A stretch of DNA of 49,432 nt from Gemmatimonadota bacterium (lineage in GTDB: Bacteria > Gemmatimonadota > Gemmatimonadetes > Gemmatimonadales > Gemmatimonadaceae): assembly GCA_021298395.1 (NCBI GenBank), contig JAJTFH010000004.1, positions 1-49,432 on the forward strand, in the 5' to 3' direction. Below the pieces are notes generated by a model that was not told the origin of the DNA, did no database searches, and worked only from the letters and a program-made list of their open reading frames with translations. The position numbers and the translations under genes are program-made. Shown here piece after piece: positions 16,472 through 29,140 of the stretch. The stretch's first letter is position 1, and every line of letters starts with the position of its first letter.

Positions 16472-17448
16472 GCCGCTCCGCGACGATCGCGCGTCTCGTC
16501 GAGCCGCCGCCGGAGCTCGCGCTGTTCCGCGCGGAGCGACGCCACCTGCTCGCCGAGGAGGCCCGCGGCGAAGAAGATCGATCCGAGGATCAGCGAGGTC
16601 TGGATGATGGTCCACACCCACCGCACGCCGATGCCAGACACGAGGAGGATGCCGAGTGCCACCAGTCCGGCGAGCACCCCGAGTGCGAAGAGGCCGACGC
16701 CGAGCATCCCGAAGGCGAGCAAGGGCTTCTGACCGAACCGAAGCTCGAACCAGACGGCGAGCATGTCGAGCACACCGACGGGAATCCGCGACAGGCCGAA
16801 CTTGGACCGCCCCGCGGTCCGTGGGTAGAGCGCGACCGGGATCTCCTGCACACTGTATCCCTGCGCATGCGCGAGCACGATCATGTAGCGATGCCAATCG
16901 GGTCGCACCGGTTGGTCCGCCATGATCACCCGCCGATACGCCTTGACGTTGTTCAGGTCACGGACGGGGATGTCGAAGAGGGCCCGGGAGAGCCTGTTGT
17001 AGATCCCCGAGACGAAGGCCTTGTCGTACGTCCCCTGCTTGTACCCCGTCACCATGTCCGCCTCATCGGCGAGGATCGGCGCGCAGAGCCGGGGGATATC
17101 CTCCGGGAGGAACTGCAGGTCCGCCGGATAGAAGACGAGGATGTCACCCTGCGCGGCCAGGTAGCCGGACCGGAGCGCATCGGCGATCCCGCGCTGGGTC
17201 CGGTGCGTGACCACGCGCACGAAGGGATGCCGTCGCACCGCCTCCGCGAGCACGGCCGATGTCCCATCGCGCGACCCGTCGTCGATGACGACCACCTCAT
17301 AGGCGACCGACTGGGCAGCGATCATCGCCGCACAGAGCTCAAGGAACCGTGGCAGGTTCTCCGCCTCGTCCTTCGCGGGGACGAGGACCGAGACGCGCAC
17401 GGGGCGCACGAGCGATGGGGCCGAAGAAGCCATGGGGATGATCGTCAT
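16468..17448 (-). CDS. GT2 glycosyltransferase with two C-terminal membrane helices (GtrB/CsbB-like)
   Basis: A 326-residue protein. The GT2 catalytic domain spans about residues 15-230, with VLVPAKDEAENLP, the VIDDGSRDGT segment, a YPADLQF DXD-equivalent and the RTAGRSKFG segment. Two hydrophobic helices lie at about 240-265 and 272-300. A charged coiled-coil-like tail (LRAEQRELRRRLDETRDRR) closes the protein. This is the layout of polyprenol-phosphate glycosyltransferases such as ArnC, GtrB and CsbB. It starts 18 bp after rpoN; a Met at residue 6 is an alternative start. Confidence 0.88.
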   Translation of the reverse strand: MTIIPMASSAPSLVRPVRVSVLVPAKDEAENLPRFLELCAAMIAAQSVAYEVVVIDDGSRDGTSAVLAEAVRRHPFVRVVTHRTQRGIADALRSGYLAAQGDILVFYPADLQFLPEDIPRLCAPILADEADMVTGYKQGTYDKAFVSGIYNRLSRALFDIPVRDLNNVKAYRRVIMADQPVRPDWHRYMIVLAHAQGYSVQEIPVALYPRTAGRSKFGLSRIPVGVLDMLAVWFELRFGQKPLLAFGMLGVGLFALGVLAGLVALGILLVSGIGVRWVWTIIQTSLILGSIFFAAGLLGEQVASLRAEQRELRRRLDETRDRRGAA

Positions 17449-17466
17449 GGGAGATGTCTCGAAGGG

Positions 17467-18954
17467 TCAGAGCCGTTTGCGGATTCGCGCGGAGAGGACC
17501 CCCAGCTGGTCCCGATACTTCGCCACGGTGCGGCGGGCGATCTGCACGCCGTCCCGTTCGAGGCGCTCGACGATGGCCTGGTCCGTGAGCGGGGCGTACG
17601 GGTCCTCGTCGGCGATCATTCGCTCGATCGCCACCCGGATGCCACGCGCGGAGACATCATCGCCGTCGCTGCTGCGCAGGCCGGAGGAGAAGAAGAACTT
17701 GAGCGGGAGTACCCCCCGCGGGGTCTGAACGAACTTCTCATTGGTCACCCGAGAGACCGTCGACTCATGCATCCCGATCGCATCAGCGACCTCGCGCAAG
17801 GTGAGCGGGCGGAGCCCCTGGATCCCCTTCTCGAAGAACTCCCGCTGTCGCTCGACGATGAAGTGCATGACCTTCAGCATCGTCTGCCGCCGCTGCTCGA
17901 TCGCCTGGATGAGCCACTGGGCCGCACTCAGGCGTGAGGTGATGAACTCCTTGCTCTCGGCGTCGAACTTCCGCTTGTCCCGCACGACCTCCTCGTAGGC
18001 GCGGCTCAGCTTGAGCCGCGGGAGGTTCCCATCGTTCACGAAGACGAGATACTCGGCGTCGATCTTCTCGACGATCAGGTCGGGGATCACATAGTCCGCC
18101 GAGCGATCGGCGTAAGCGAGCCCCGGTTTCGGGGTCAGACGCGCGACCGCGTCGGCGGCGGCCTGTACCTCACCGGGTGCGACGCCGATCCGTCGGCCGA
18201 TCTCCACCCAGCGGTGCGCCAGGAGATCGTCGAAGAACTCGCGGATCAGACGCTCCGCCACGGTATCGAGGAGGCCCGCCTCGGGGAGCTGGAGCGTCAG
18301 GCACTCCTGCAACGAGCGCGCCCCGATGCCCGGCGGCTCCAAGGACTGGACGACGCGGAGCATCCGCTCCACCTCGGGCATCGTGAATCGCGGGGCCTCA
18401 CGATCGTCCTCGGATGCCTCTTCAGCGCGCGCGATGACCGTATTGATCCCGGAGAGGATCTGGTCCAAGGTCGCCGTGAGATACCCCTCATCATTGATAT
18501 TCCCGATGAATTCGTCCGCGAGGAGCTGGTCCCGAGGGCTGAGATCGAGCAGGCGCACCTGATCCCGCAGATGATCGGCGAGGTCACGGGCCTCGACCGA
18601 GACCGGCTCGACATACTCGCGCACCTCCGTCGGTGCGCGGACGCCATCCTGGTCGATCCCGTCGAGCAACAGATCCTCCCACGGCGCCTCATCGTCGATC
18701 GTCTCGTCGGTGGGCGCCTCCGTCGAGGTCTCCTCCGCGACGACGTCGAGCGCCTCGCTCTGCTCCTCCGATTCGGTGTCGCCATTCTCGCCCTCCTCGA
18801 TCAATTCAAGGAAGGGATTCTCCAGCAACTCCTGCTTGAGGTGCTGCTGCAGGTCGATCAACGGCATGTAGAGCATGTCCATCGCCTGATAGAGGCGTGG
18901 ATTCGCTCGCAGCTCCTGTCCGAGCCGCGCCGACTGGTGCAGCCCGCTCTTCAC
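17467..18954 (-). CDS. rpoN: RNA polymerase sigma-54 factor RpoN
   Basis: A 495-residue sigma-54. Region I (residues 1-50) has the LRANPRLYQAMDMLYMPLIDL helix that contacts activators. An acidic linker follows at about 55-110. The core-binding domain, a helix-turn-helix (LTLREVADAIGMHESTVSRV) and the RpoN box (ARRTVAKYR near the C-terminus) are all intact. The lptB-rpoN order is the one known from Proteobacteria. The usual downstream hpf and ptsN are missing and replaced by glycosyltransferases. The gene overlaps lptB by 4 bp. Confidence 0.96.
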   Translation of the reverse strand: MKSGLHQSARLGQELRANPRLYQAMDMLYMPLIDLQQHLKQELLENPFLELIEEGENGDTESEEQSEALDVVAEETSTEAPTDETIDDEAPWEDLLLDGIDQDGVRAPTEVREYVEPVSVEARDLADHLRDQVRLLDLSPRDQLLADEFIGNINDEGYLTATLDQILSGINTVIARAEEASEDDREAPRFTMPEVERMLRVVQSLEPPGIGARSLQECLTLQLPEAGLLDTVAERLIREFFDDLLAHRWVEIGRRIGVAPGEVQAAADAVARLTPKPGLAYADRSADYVIPDLIVEKIDAEYLVFVNDGNLPRLKLSRAYEEVVRDKRKFDAESKEFITSRLSAAQWLIQAIEQRRQTMLKVMHFIVERQREFFEKGIQGLRPLTLREVADAIGMHESTVSRVTNEKFVQTPRGVLPLKFFFSSGLRSSDGDDVSARGIRVAIERMIADEDPYAPLTDQAIVERLERDGVQIARRTVAKYRDQLGVLSARIRKRL

Positions 18955-20246
18955 GCCGGCGGCTCGTCGGGTGGTGGTGGGGTGGCCTCGGCGGTCGGGA
19001 CGGTGCCGGGGTGCTCCGCGCGGAATCGCTCGCGGAGCCGCGCGGTGAGCGTGGGGCCGAAATAGACCTGGGAGACGGTGTCATCGAAGACCAGCTCCTC
19101 GACCGTCCCGGAGACCTTCACCGCCCCATCGAACATGATATAGGCGCGGTCCACGATGTCGAGGGTCTGCTCGACGTTGTGGTCCGAGATGAGCACGCCG
19201 ATGCCGCGTCCCTTGAGCGACGCCACGATCTGCTGGATATCGTGCACCGCGATGGGATCGACGCCCGCGAAGGGTTCGTCGAGCATCATGAACTTCGGAT
19301 TAGTCACGAGCGCGCGCGTGATCTCCAGCCGCCGGCGCTCGCCGCCCGAGAGGGCGTACGCCTTGCTCGCGCGGAGATGCTTGATGCTCAGCTCGTCGAG
19401 GAGCTGCTCGAGCCGCGCCTCCTGCTCCACGCGCGGGATGGGTAGGGTCTCGAGGATTGCGAGGATGTTCTCTTCGACCGAGAGCTTCCGGAAGATCGAG
19501 GGCTCCTGCGAGAGATAGCCGATGCCACGCCGCGCACGCTGGAACATCGGCATCTCGGTGACATCCTCGCCGTCGATCCGAATCATCCCGGCATCGGGCG
19601 GGATCAGACCGACGATGGTGTAGAAGGTCGTCGTCTTCCCCGCCCCATTGGGTCCGAGCAGCCCGACGATCTCCCCCTGGCGTAGCTCGAGCGCCACCTG
19701 ATTCACCACGTGGCGCTCGCGATAGGTCTTCATCAGGCCGGACGCCTGGAGCACGCTCCCCCGACCCACGATCGCGGGGGGCGTCGCGACGGAAGGACGC
19801 ACCGCCGGGACCGACGGCGCCGTCGCGAGTCGACGGACGGCGGCGCGGAACGCCTCCGGCGCTTCACGGTGGAATCGCGCCACCGGTTCGGCCAGCACCA
19901 CCACCAGAGGGAGGCTCGTCAGATCACCGCTCCCACTCGCCTCGAGCAGGGCCCCGGAGGCGACCAGACGGGGCACAACGGTCTGCGCGAGATGGCGACG
20001 GACCTCATCGAGTGAGAGTCGACCAGCCTCCGATTCAGACTCCGCGCGTCGACCCTCGGCGGCGAGGGCCGCGATGTATTCCATGCGGTACGCGGTCGCG
20101 ACCTCCTGGAATGGAGCGGCCCCATCGGGGGTCGCCCATTCGCTGGTCGCGAGCAGGCACAAGAGGGACGATCGATCTCCGGCGGTGAGCCGCTGGAGCA
20201 CCGCGTCCATCTCGGCGGGGGCGATCGCTGCAGGGAGGTCGGTCAT
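18951..20246 (-). CDS. lptB: LptB lipopolysaccharide export ATPase with N-terminal extension
   Basis: A 431-residue protein; LptB is normally about 240. Residues 166-402 are a complete LptB ATPase: Walker A GPNGAGKT (198-205), LSGGE signature (299-303), Walker B FMMLDEP (319-325) and H-loop SDHNV with His356. Residues 1-165 are an added domain of mixed charge that I do not recognise. The segment PFQEVATAYRMEYIAALAAEGRR and RLSLDEVRRHLAQTVVPRLV could form a helical or winged-helix fold. There is also a Pro/Glu-rich tail. No stop separates the parts, and an internal GTG before VLQASG has a Shine-Dalgarno too close to work well. It lies between lptA and rpoN with 4-bp overlaps on both sides. Confidence 0.93.
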   Translation of the reverse strand: MTDLPAAIAPAEMDAVLQRLTAGDRSSLLCLLATSEWATPDGAAPFQEVATAYRMEYIAALAAEGRRAESESEAGRLSLDEVRRHLAQTVVPRLVASGALLEASGSGDLTSLPLVVVLAEPVARFHREAPEAFRAAVRRLATAPSVPAVRPSVATPPAIVGRGSVLQASGLMKTYRERHVVNQVALELRQGEIVGLLGPNGAGKTTTFYTIVGLIPPDAGMIRIDGEDVTEMPMFQRARRGIGYLSQEPSIFRKLSVEENILAILETLPIPRVEQEARLEQLLDELSIKHLRASKAYALSGGERRRLEITRALVTNPKFMMLDEPFAGVDPIAVHDIQQIVASLKGRGIGVLISDHNVEQTLDIVDRAYIMFDGAVKVSGTVEELVFDDTVSQVYFGPTLTARLRERFRAEHPGTVPTAEATPPPPDEPPA

Positions 20247-21622
20247 GGCACCCGTCGCCCGGTCCCCGGGACGGTTGAGGTCGTGGGAGCTGGCGGGGCG
20301 GACACCGGCTCGAGGTAGAGCCCGGAGGCGCGATCCTGGACATCGACGCGGACGACCTCCCCCGCTTCGAAGCGGACGACGATCACGCGACCGCGATTAT
20401 AGCTCAGGTTGGGACGGTCCTTCCCACCCTCGGCTGACGCCAACTGCTGGAAGGCCCGCGCCGAGCCGACGGCCTGGACCTCGGTGAGCCGCGTGGTGGA
20501 CGTCGTGTCCGTGGGGCTTCGCGGGGCGGTCTCGAATCGCGCGATCACCGTATCGCCCGCGATCCAGTCGGGATCAGGTGAGGTGATGCGGGCGGTATCG
20601 ACCTCCCCCCGCGTCATCGCCCGCCCGAAGGCCTGCACCTGCTCGAGGACCTGCTTCGGCAAGCGCATCTCGATCGAGTCCGCCTCCATCTGCTGCCGTT
20701 GCGCCTCGGCGAACGCTCGGGTCCCCCACGCCATTACGCGATCCATCTGCTCGTCAACGATCCGCACGTCGACGGTATCGCTCCGCAACACCACGGAATC
20801 CCCATCGACGCGGGCCTCACCCGTGGCGAGGACGCGCTCGAGCGCCTGGGTCCGAGACCAGAGGTCGATCTCACGCCCCACCATGATGAAGGCGCGCTCC
20901 CCCGTCCCCACGATGCGAGGCGAACGCCGGAGGCGCACATGCTCCGTCCCCTGATCCAGAAAGGCGGAGTCGGCGGTCGCCTGGAGATCATGACGATCCA
21001 TCACGACCCGACCTCGCGCCCAGACCAAGGAATCGTTCTCCGACCAGACCACGTCCGCGGTGACATCCATGGAATCGGCGGGGCTCGCGGCCAAACGCTT
21101 CGCCTGCACCTCATCGGTGCGCGCCGTCGCCAACCGGACCGTCGGTCGACCAGGAGCGCGCCACGACGTGACCGACCGGACGCCGGGACGCGATCGCAGG
21201 TAGGTCAGCTCCGGGCCCGTGAACCGCGCCCCGCCAGCCGAGGTCCCCTTGACCGATCCCGTCGCGACGAGGCGCTCCGTCTCAAGGAAGTAGACCATGC
21301 GGTCGGCGTCGAGCCGCATCCGCTCATCGGTATAGCGGACCTTCGAGATGAGGATCAACTCCTTCCGATCGCCATAGTGTTCGGCGCTGTCCGCCAGCAA
21401 ACGATTCCCTTGGCCGCGACAGGTCGCATCCACACCGCCGCTGATGTAGGTGTGCTTCGCGCCGTCGGCCATGGTGGTGACCCGCATCGAGGTCGTCAGC
21501 ACGCCTTGACGGACGACCCCGGTGAACTCCAGCACACAGGGGCGCTTGGCTCCCGCCTGCGCCGCGGCCCCCGTGACGCTACACGCCACGAGCAGAGCTG
21601 CGCGCAGGAGGCAGGAGCGCAT
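20243..21622 (-). CDS. LptA/OstA-like periplasmic lipopolysaccharide transport protein
   Basis: A 459-residue protein, starting at 21622 where its ATG shares an A with the lptC stop (TGATG). This start gives a signal peptide of about 22 residues ending GAAAQ. The mature protein is a series of beta-strand repeats typical of OstA/LptA (VTADVVWSENDSLVWARGRVV, ARVDGDSVVLRSDTVDVRI, TARITSPDPDWIAGDTV). It is more than twice as long as enterobacterial LptA (about 185 residues), so it may form a longer periplasmic bridge by itself or combine LptA with an LptD-like N-terminal portion. Neighbouring lptC and lptB support a role in the Lpt bridge. Confidence 0.82.
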   Translation of the reverse strand: MRSCLLRAALLVACSVTGAAAQAGAKRPCVLEFTGVVRQGVLTTSMRVTTMADGAKHTYISGGVDATCRGQGNRLLADSAEHYGDRKELILISKVRYTDERMRLDADRMVYFLETERLVATGSVKGTSAGGARFTGPELTYLRSRPGVRSVTSWRAPGRPTVRLATARTDEVQAKRLAASPADSMDVTADVVWSENDSLVWARGRVVMDRHDLQATADSAFLDQGTEHVRLRRSPRIVGTGERAFIMVGREIDLWSRTQALERVLATGEARVDGDSVVLRSDTVDVRIVDEQMDRVMAWGTRAFAEAQRQQMEADSIEMRLPKQVLEQVQAFGRAMTRGEVDTARITSPDPDWIAGDTVIARFETAPRSPTDTTSTTRLTEVQAVGSARAFQQLASAEGGKDRPNLSYNRGRVIVVRFEAGEVVRVDVQDRASGLYLEPVSAPPAPTTSTVPGTGRRVP

Positions 21623-22176
21623 CACGACTCGTCCGGCAGGGTGAAGGTCCCGCCTTTCCCGCTCCGGATCCGCTGCACCTCGATCGCGCTGAGATTCGGA
21701 TCCGTCCGGAACCCGATCCCGCGCATCTCCCGCTCCCCTGGCTCGGTGAGCACGAACGACGAGTCGGAGTAGACCTGATTCGACGACCGATCGTAGCGGA
21801 TGTACGGGGTCCGCAACACACGCCCATCGACCGAGGTGATCACCACGTCCCCGAAGGCCTCGAGGGTACTCGAGCGCGTGTCGAAGGTCCCGCGGCGCGA
21901 AGTCGCCGTCGCTGCCTTGGCCCCCGTGGCGCCGAAGAAATCCCCGGCCACACGCAGGAGGACGATCTTGGTGCTCTGGTTCTGGAAGAGCGCCGTGTCC
22001 GCGAAGATCTCCGCGCGGAGTAGCCCGCCATCGGTCACCAGGGTCCGGAAGCCGAACGCCACCTGATCTGCGGTATCGAGCAACCCACCCGAGACCGCCG
22101 AGGAGGTGCGCTCCTCGCCACGCCCACAGGCCGCACCGAGGAGCGACGCGATCACCAACAGCACCGGGAGACGCAT
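21622..22176 (-). CDS. lptC: LptC-like lipopolysaccharide export protein
   Basis: A 184-residue protein anchored by an N-terminal hydrophobic stretch (MRLPVLLVIASLLGAAC). C17 resembles a lipobox Cys, although the -3 residue is Gly, so lipidation is uncertain. The beta-rich body includes LLRAEIFADTALFQN and a DVVITSVDGRVLRTPYIRY segment typical of LptC. LptC is the bitopic partner that passes lipopolysaccharide from LptB2FG to LptA. The start overlaps kdsD by one base. lptF and lptG are not in the window. Confidence 0.85.
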   Translation of the reverse strand: MRLPVLLVIASLLGAACGRGEERTSSAVSGGLLDTADQVAFGFRTLVTDGGLLRAEIFADTALFQNQSTKIVLLRVAGDFFGATGAKAATATSRRGTFDTRSSTLEAFGDVVITSVDGRVLRTPYIRYDRSSNQVYSDSSFVLTEPGEREMRGIGFRTDPNLSAIEVQRIRSGKGGTFTLPDES

Positions 22177-23141
22177 CAGGCGACCCCCGCACGCAGGAGA
22201 TCGTGCAGATGCACCACCCCGACGATCCGTCGGGACCCATCGAGCACCGGGACCGCCACCACGCCCTTGGTCTCCATGACATGCACCGCCGCGCTCGCCA
22301 AAGCATCCGCCTCGATCACCTTCGGGGACCGATGCATCACCTCGGCGACCGGGATCGTGAAGACCTCGCGACCGGATTCCATCAGTCGCGAGAGGTCGCC
22401 GGTGGTGATCACGCCGAGCAGCTGACGCGCCTCGTCCGCGATGAGGCAGATCCCGCGGCGCTTCGCGAGTTCGACCACCGCCTCCCGCATCGTCGCTCCG
22501 TGGGGCAGGATCGGAAGGTCCTCGGCGAGCATCACCTCGCGAACACGCAGGAGGAGCCTCCGTCCGAGGGCGCCCCCAGGATGGAACCGCGCGAAGTCCT
22601 CGCGCCGGAATCCCTTGGCTTCGAGCAGCACCACCGCCATCGCGTCCCCGAGGGCGAGGGCGAGCGTCGTGCTCGTCGTCGGCGCGAGATCGTGCGGGCA
22701 GGCCTCCTCACGCACGGCAGCATCAATCGCGACGCGCGCGTGCCGGCCCAGGGTGGAGTCGACCTTCCCCGTGATCGCGATCGTCGGCACGCCAAGCCGC
22801 GTGAGCTGCTCCATCAACGGGAGGAGCTCGGTCGTCTCCCCGCTCTTGGAGAGGAGGATCGCCACATCGTGGGGTCCGACGATCCCGAGGTCGCCGTGCA
22901 GGCTCTCCGTCGGGTGCAGGAAGGTCGCGGGGGTCCCGGTGCTGGTGAGGGTCGCGGCGATCTTCCGTCCGATCAGTCCCGACTTCCCCACCCCAGAGAC
23001 GATGACCCGTCCCGTGCAGTCGTGCAGGAGCTGGACGGCATTCGCGAATGACGCATCCAGGCGATCGGCGGCGACCGCGATCACGTCGCGCTCGAGCACG
23101 AGGACCTGACGCCCTCGGGCGATCATCTGCTCCACGTTCAT
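22176..23141 (-). CDS. kdsD: Arabinose-5-phosphate isomerase
   Basis: A 321-residue enzyme converting ribulose 5-phosphate to arabinose 5-phosphate, the first committed step of Kdo synthesis. An N-terminal SIS domain (about 1-200) carries VSGVGKSGLIGRKIAATL (residues 48-65), HPTESLHGDLG and the LLSKSGETTELL segment. Two CBS domains follow (about 205-321), ending GVVHLHDLLRAGV. The overlaps are 4 bp with kdsC and 1 bp with lptC. Length and architecture are standard. Confidence 0.95.
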   Translation of the reverse strand: MNVEQMIARGRQVLVLERDVIAVAADRLDASFANAVQLLHDCTGRVIVSGVGKSGLIGRKIAATLTSTGTPATFLHPTESLHGDLGIVGPHDVAILLSKSGETTELLPLMEQLTRLGVPTIAITGKVDSTLGRHARVAIDAAVREEACPHDLAPTTSTTLALALGDAMAVVLLEAKGFRREDFARFHPGGALGRRLLLRVREVMLAEDLPILPHGATMREAVVELAKRRGICLIADEARQLLGVITTGDLSRLMESGREVFTIPVAEVMHRSPKVIEADALASAAVHVMETKGVVAVPVLDGSRRIVGVVHLHDLLRAGVA

Positions 23142-23736
23142 GCCTCACGCTCCCGGCTCGCGACATACGCCTCGACCTGCGTCGCCCATTCGCCGCGGGC
23201 CCTGAGGAGGAGCTCCACGAATTCGCGCACCGCCCCCGCCCCGCCGTGCCGCGTCAGCTGCACCGACGCCACCCGCCTCACCTCCGCGGTCGCATTCCCG
23301 ACGCAGACCGGGAGCCCCACGCGCCGCAGCACGCCGAGGTCGGGGAGATCATCCCCGACGAAGGCCACCTCGTCCCACGAGACTCCGAGTCGCTCGATCA
23401 GCGCGGCGATCGCCGGCACCTTCCGCGCGTGGCGATCCTGGATCACGTCGTCCACCTGGAGCTCTTCGGCGCGGAGCGCCACACTCTGCGACTCACGCCC
23501 GGTGATGATCGCGGTCCGGAGCCCCGCCTGTCGGAGGAGGACCACCCCGAGTCCGTCCTGGATATCGTAGCGCTTGAGCTCCACCCGAGCGCCGGCCGCA
23601 TCGCCGAGGATGATCCCGCCATCGGTGAGGACGCCGTCCACGTCGAAGCAGACGAGGCGGATCCGCCGCGCGATCGCGGGATCGATCGCGGGATCGATCG
23701 CCGTCGTGGCCGACGCGGGGGCCGGTGAGGTCGCAC

Positions 23737-23740
<4 letters not shown>
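23138..23740 (-). CDS. kdsC: 3-deoxy-D-manno-octulosonate 8-phosphate phosphatase
   Basis: A 200-residue HAD-type phosphatase that removes phosphate from Kdo 8-phosphate. The nucleophile motif is FDVDGVLTDGG, with D33 and D35. KRYDIQDGLG, TGRESQSV and the VGDDLPDLGVL segment complete the HAD active site. The N-terminal 25 residues are a low-complexity tail with a repeated DPAI, encoded by a 12-bp repeat. The overlaps are 4 bp with kdsA upstream and 4 bp with kdsD downstream. Confidence 0.94.
23671..23701 (-). repeat. 12-bp tandem repeat at the 5' end of kdsC
   Basis: The unit CGATCGCGGGAT occurs 2.5 times in tandem (23671, 23683, 23695). It is in frame and gives IDPAIDPAIA in the N-terminal tail of KdsC. 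It is short enough to vary in copy number without harming the enzyme. Confidence 0.9.
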
Positions 23741-26983
<3,243 letters not shown>

Positions 26984-27032
26984 GAGGGCCTCACCGGGAG
27001 GGGCCGCGCGGATGCAAAATCCACGCCAGAGC

Positions 27033-27060
27033 AATCTATGGTCTGGTTGCGGACTTACAA
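27033..27060 (-). promoter_or_regulatory. Candidate promoter of the kds-pyrG-lpt-rpoN series
   Basis: On the minus strand TTGTAA (27055-27060) and TAGATT (27033-27038) are 16 bp apart, each matching consensus at 4/6 positions. The site lies in the 102-bp gap between xerD and kdsB, the longest gap for more than 6 kb on either side, leaving a 5' leader of about 43 nt. Confidence 0.4.
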
Positions 27061-27085
27061 GAGCGAATGCCCCTCTGGGATGCCC

Positions 27086-27994
<909 letters not shown>

Positions 27995-27999
27995 CGCAC

Positions 28000-28635
28000 T
28001 CACCGCCGGTGGCGACGCCGCCGCCAAATCACCACACCGACCCCGACCAGCACCAGCGCGACGATCGAGGCCCCCGTCCCGATCTCGCGCAGCACGCGCG
28101 TCACGGTGGCCTGGACCACCGCCCAATCGCTCCCCATCCGGAAGGAGAGCCAGGTGATGGTGCCATACCACAGCACCGAGACCGCGGTGAAGATCGCGGC
28201 GACCTCCCAGAAGGGGATCCGCAAGACGCCCGCGGCCGCCGGCACCACGGCCCGTACCCCGGGCACCATACGGGCGACGAGCAGGGCGATCCATCCGTAC
28301 TTCCGGTAGGCGTCCTCGACCTTCCCCTCGGCCGCCTCCATCCCCTCCCCCGTCTTGTGGAAGCCGATCGCCTCGATCCGGTGCGTGAGACGCGCCGGGC
28401 CGAATCGGATCCCGAGATACCAGAGCGTGAGCGCCCCACCGACGCTTCCGGTCACGACCGCGATCAACGTCGGCGGGAAGAGCCCCCCGGCTCGCGCCGC
28501 CAGGAAGGCGAAGAACGCCGTGGCGATGTCGCCCGGCACGATCGGTAGGAGTCCCTCGAGATACGAGGCGACGAAGATCAACGCGTAGAGCGCGACGGGA
28601 GGCATCCCGTCGAAGTACGCGAAGAACTGTTCCAT
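28000..28635 (-). CDS. DedA-family membrane protein
   Basis: A 211-residue polytopic membrane protein of the DedA (VTT domain) family, linked in other bacteria to membrane homeostasis and recycling of polyprenyl phosphate or phosphatidylethanolamine. Seen are SYLEGLLPIVPGDIA near residue 27, the LLVARMVPGVRAVVPAAAG segment near 120 with the conserved Arg and Pro-Gly, and a C-terminal basic anchor RRRRHRR. It sits 5 bp after ispF and 5 bp before xerD. A polyprenyl-phosphate role would fit the neighbouring isoprenoid and envelope genes, but this is inference. Confidence 0.88.
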   Translation of the reverse strand: MEQFFAYFDGMPPVALYALIFVASYLEGLLPIVPGDIATAFFAFLAARAGGLFPPTLIAVVTGSVGGALTLWYLGIRFGPARLTHRIEAIGFHKTGEGMEAAEGKVEDAYRKYGWIALLVARMVPGVRAVVPAAAGVLRIPFWEVAAIFTAVSVLWYGTITWLSFRMGSDWAVVQATVTRVLREIGTGASIVALVLVGVGVVIWRRRRHRR

Positions 28636-28640
28636 AGGGA

Positions 28641-29132
28641 CTACGGGGTGAGGCGCGCGAGCGTCGCGACGGCCATGCAGGCGATCCCCTCGCCGCGGCC
28701 GATGAACCCCATCCCCTCGTTGGTCTTTCCCTTGATCATCACCTCCGACGCGGGGATCCCGAGCGCCTCCCCGAGTCGCTCCCGGATCGCCGGCCGATGT
28801 GCCCCGACCTTCGGCGTCTCCGCGATCACCGTGAGATCACACTGCACCGGCGCCCATCCGGCGGCGCGGACGCGCGCGACCGCCAGGCGGAGCATCTCGA
28901 TGCTGTCACGATCCTTGTTCTCGGCCGCCGTATCGGGGAACATCTCGCCGATGTCACCGAGGCCCGCCGCCCCGAGCAGCGCATCGGTGAGCGCGTGGCA
29001 GGCCGGATCGGCATCGCTGTGCCCGGTGCATCGCACCGTCGCTGGGATCAGGACGCCGCCCAGCACGACGCCATGCCCCGCCACGAAGCGGTGCGAGTCA
29101 TAGCCGATCCCGACGCGGATGGGGGCCGACAT
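28641..29132 (-). CDS. ispF: 2-C-methyl-D-erythritol 2,4-cyclodiphosphate synthase
   Basis: A 163-residue trimeric enzyme of the non-mevalonate isoprenoid pathway. The metal ligands D12 and H14 lie in GIGYDSHRF, and the third in TGHSDADPACHALTDA. GLGDIGEMFPDT and the C-terminal GMGFIGRGEGIACMAVA segment are typical. The isoprenoid product feeds both the menaquinone side chain and undecaprenyl phosphate, linking it to the mqn genes just upstream (8-bp gap) and the envelope genes downstream. Confidence 0.96.
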   Translation of the reverse strand: MSAPIRVGIGYDSHRFVAGHGVVLGGVLIPATVRCTGHSDADPACHALTDALLGAAGLGDIGEMFPDTAAENKDRDSIEMLRLAVARVRAAGWAPVQCDLTVIAETPKVGAHRPAIRERLGEALGIPASEVMIKGKTNEGMGFIGRGEGIACMAVATLARLTP

Positions 29133-29140
29133 CGGGGCGC

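Noticed and set aside
17449-17466. A sigma-54 promoter near rpoN
   Set aside because: No GG-N10-GC element with the expected flanks was found in the short gap.
21623-22306. Upstream extension of the LptA frame
   Set aside because: It runs through lptC and kdsD in another frame; a signal peptide and the overlapping ATG at 21622 set the start.
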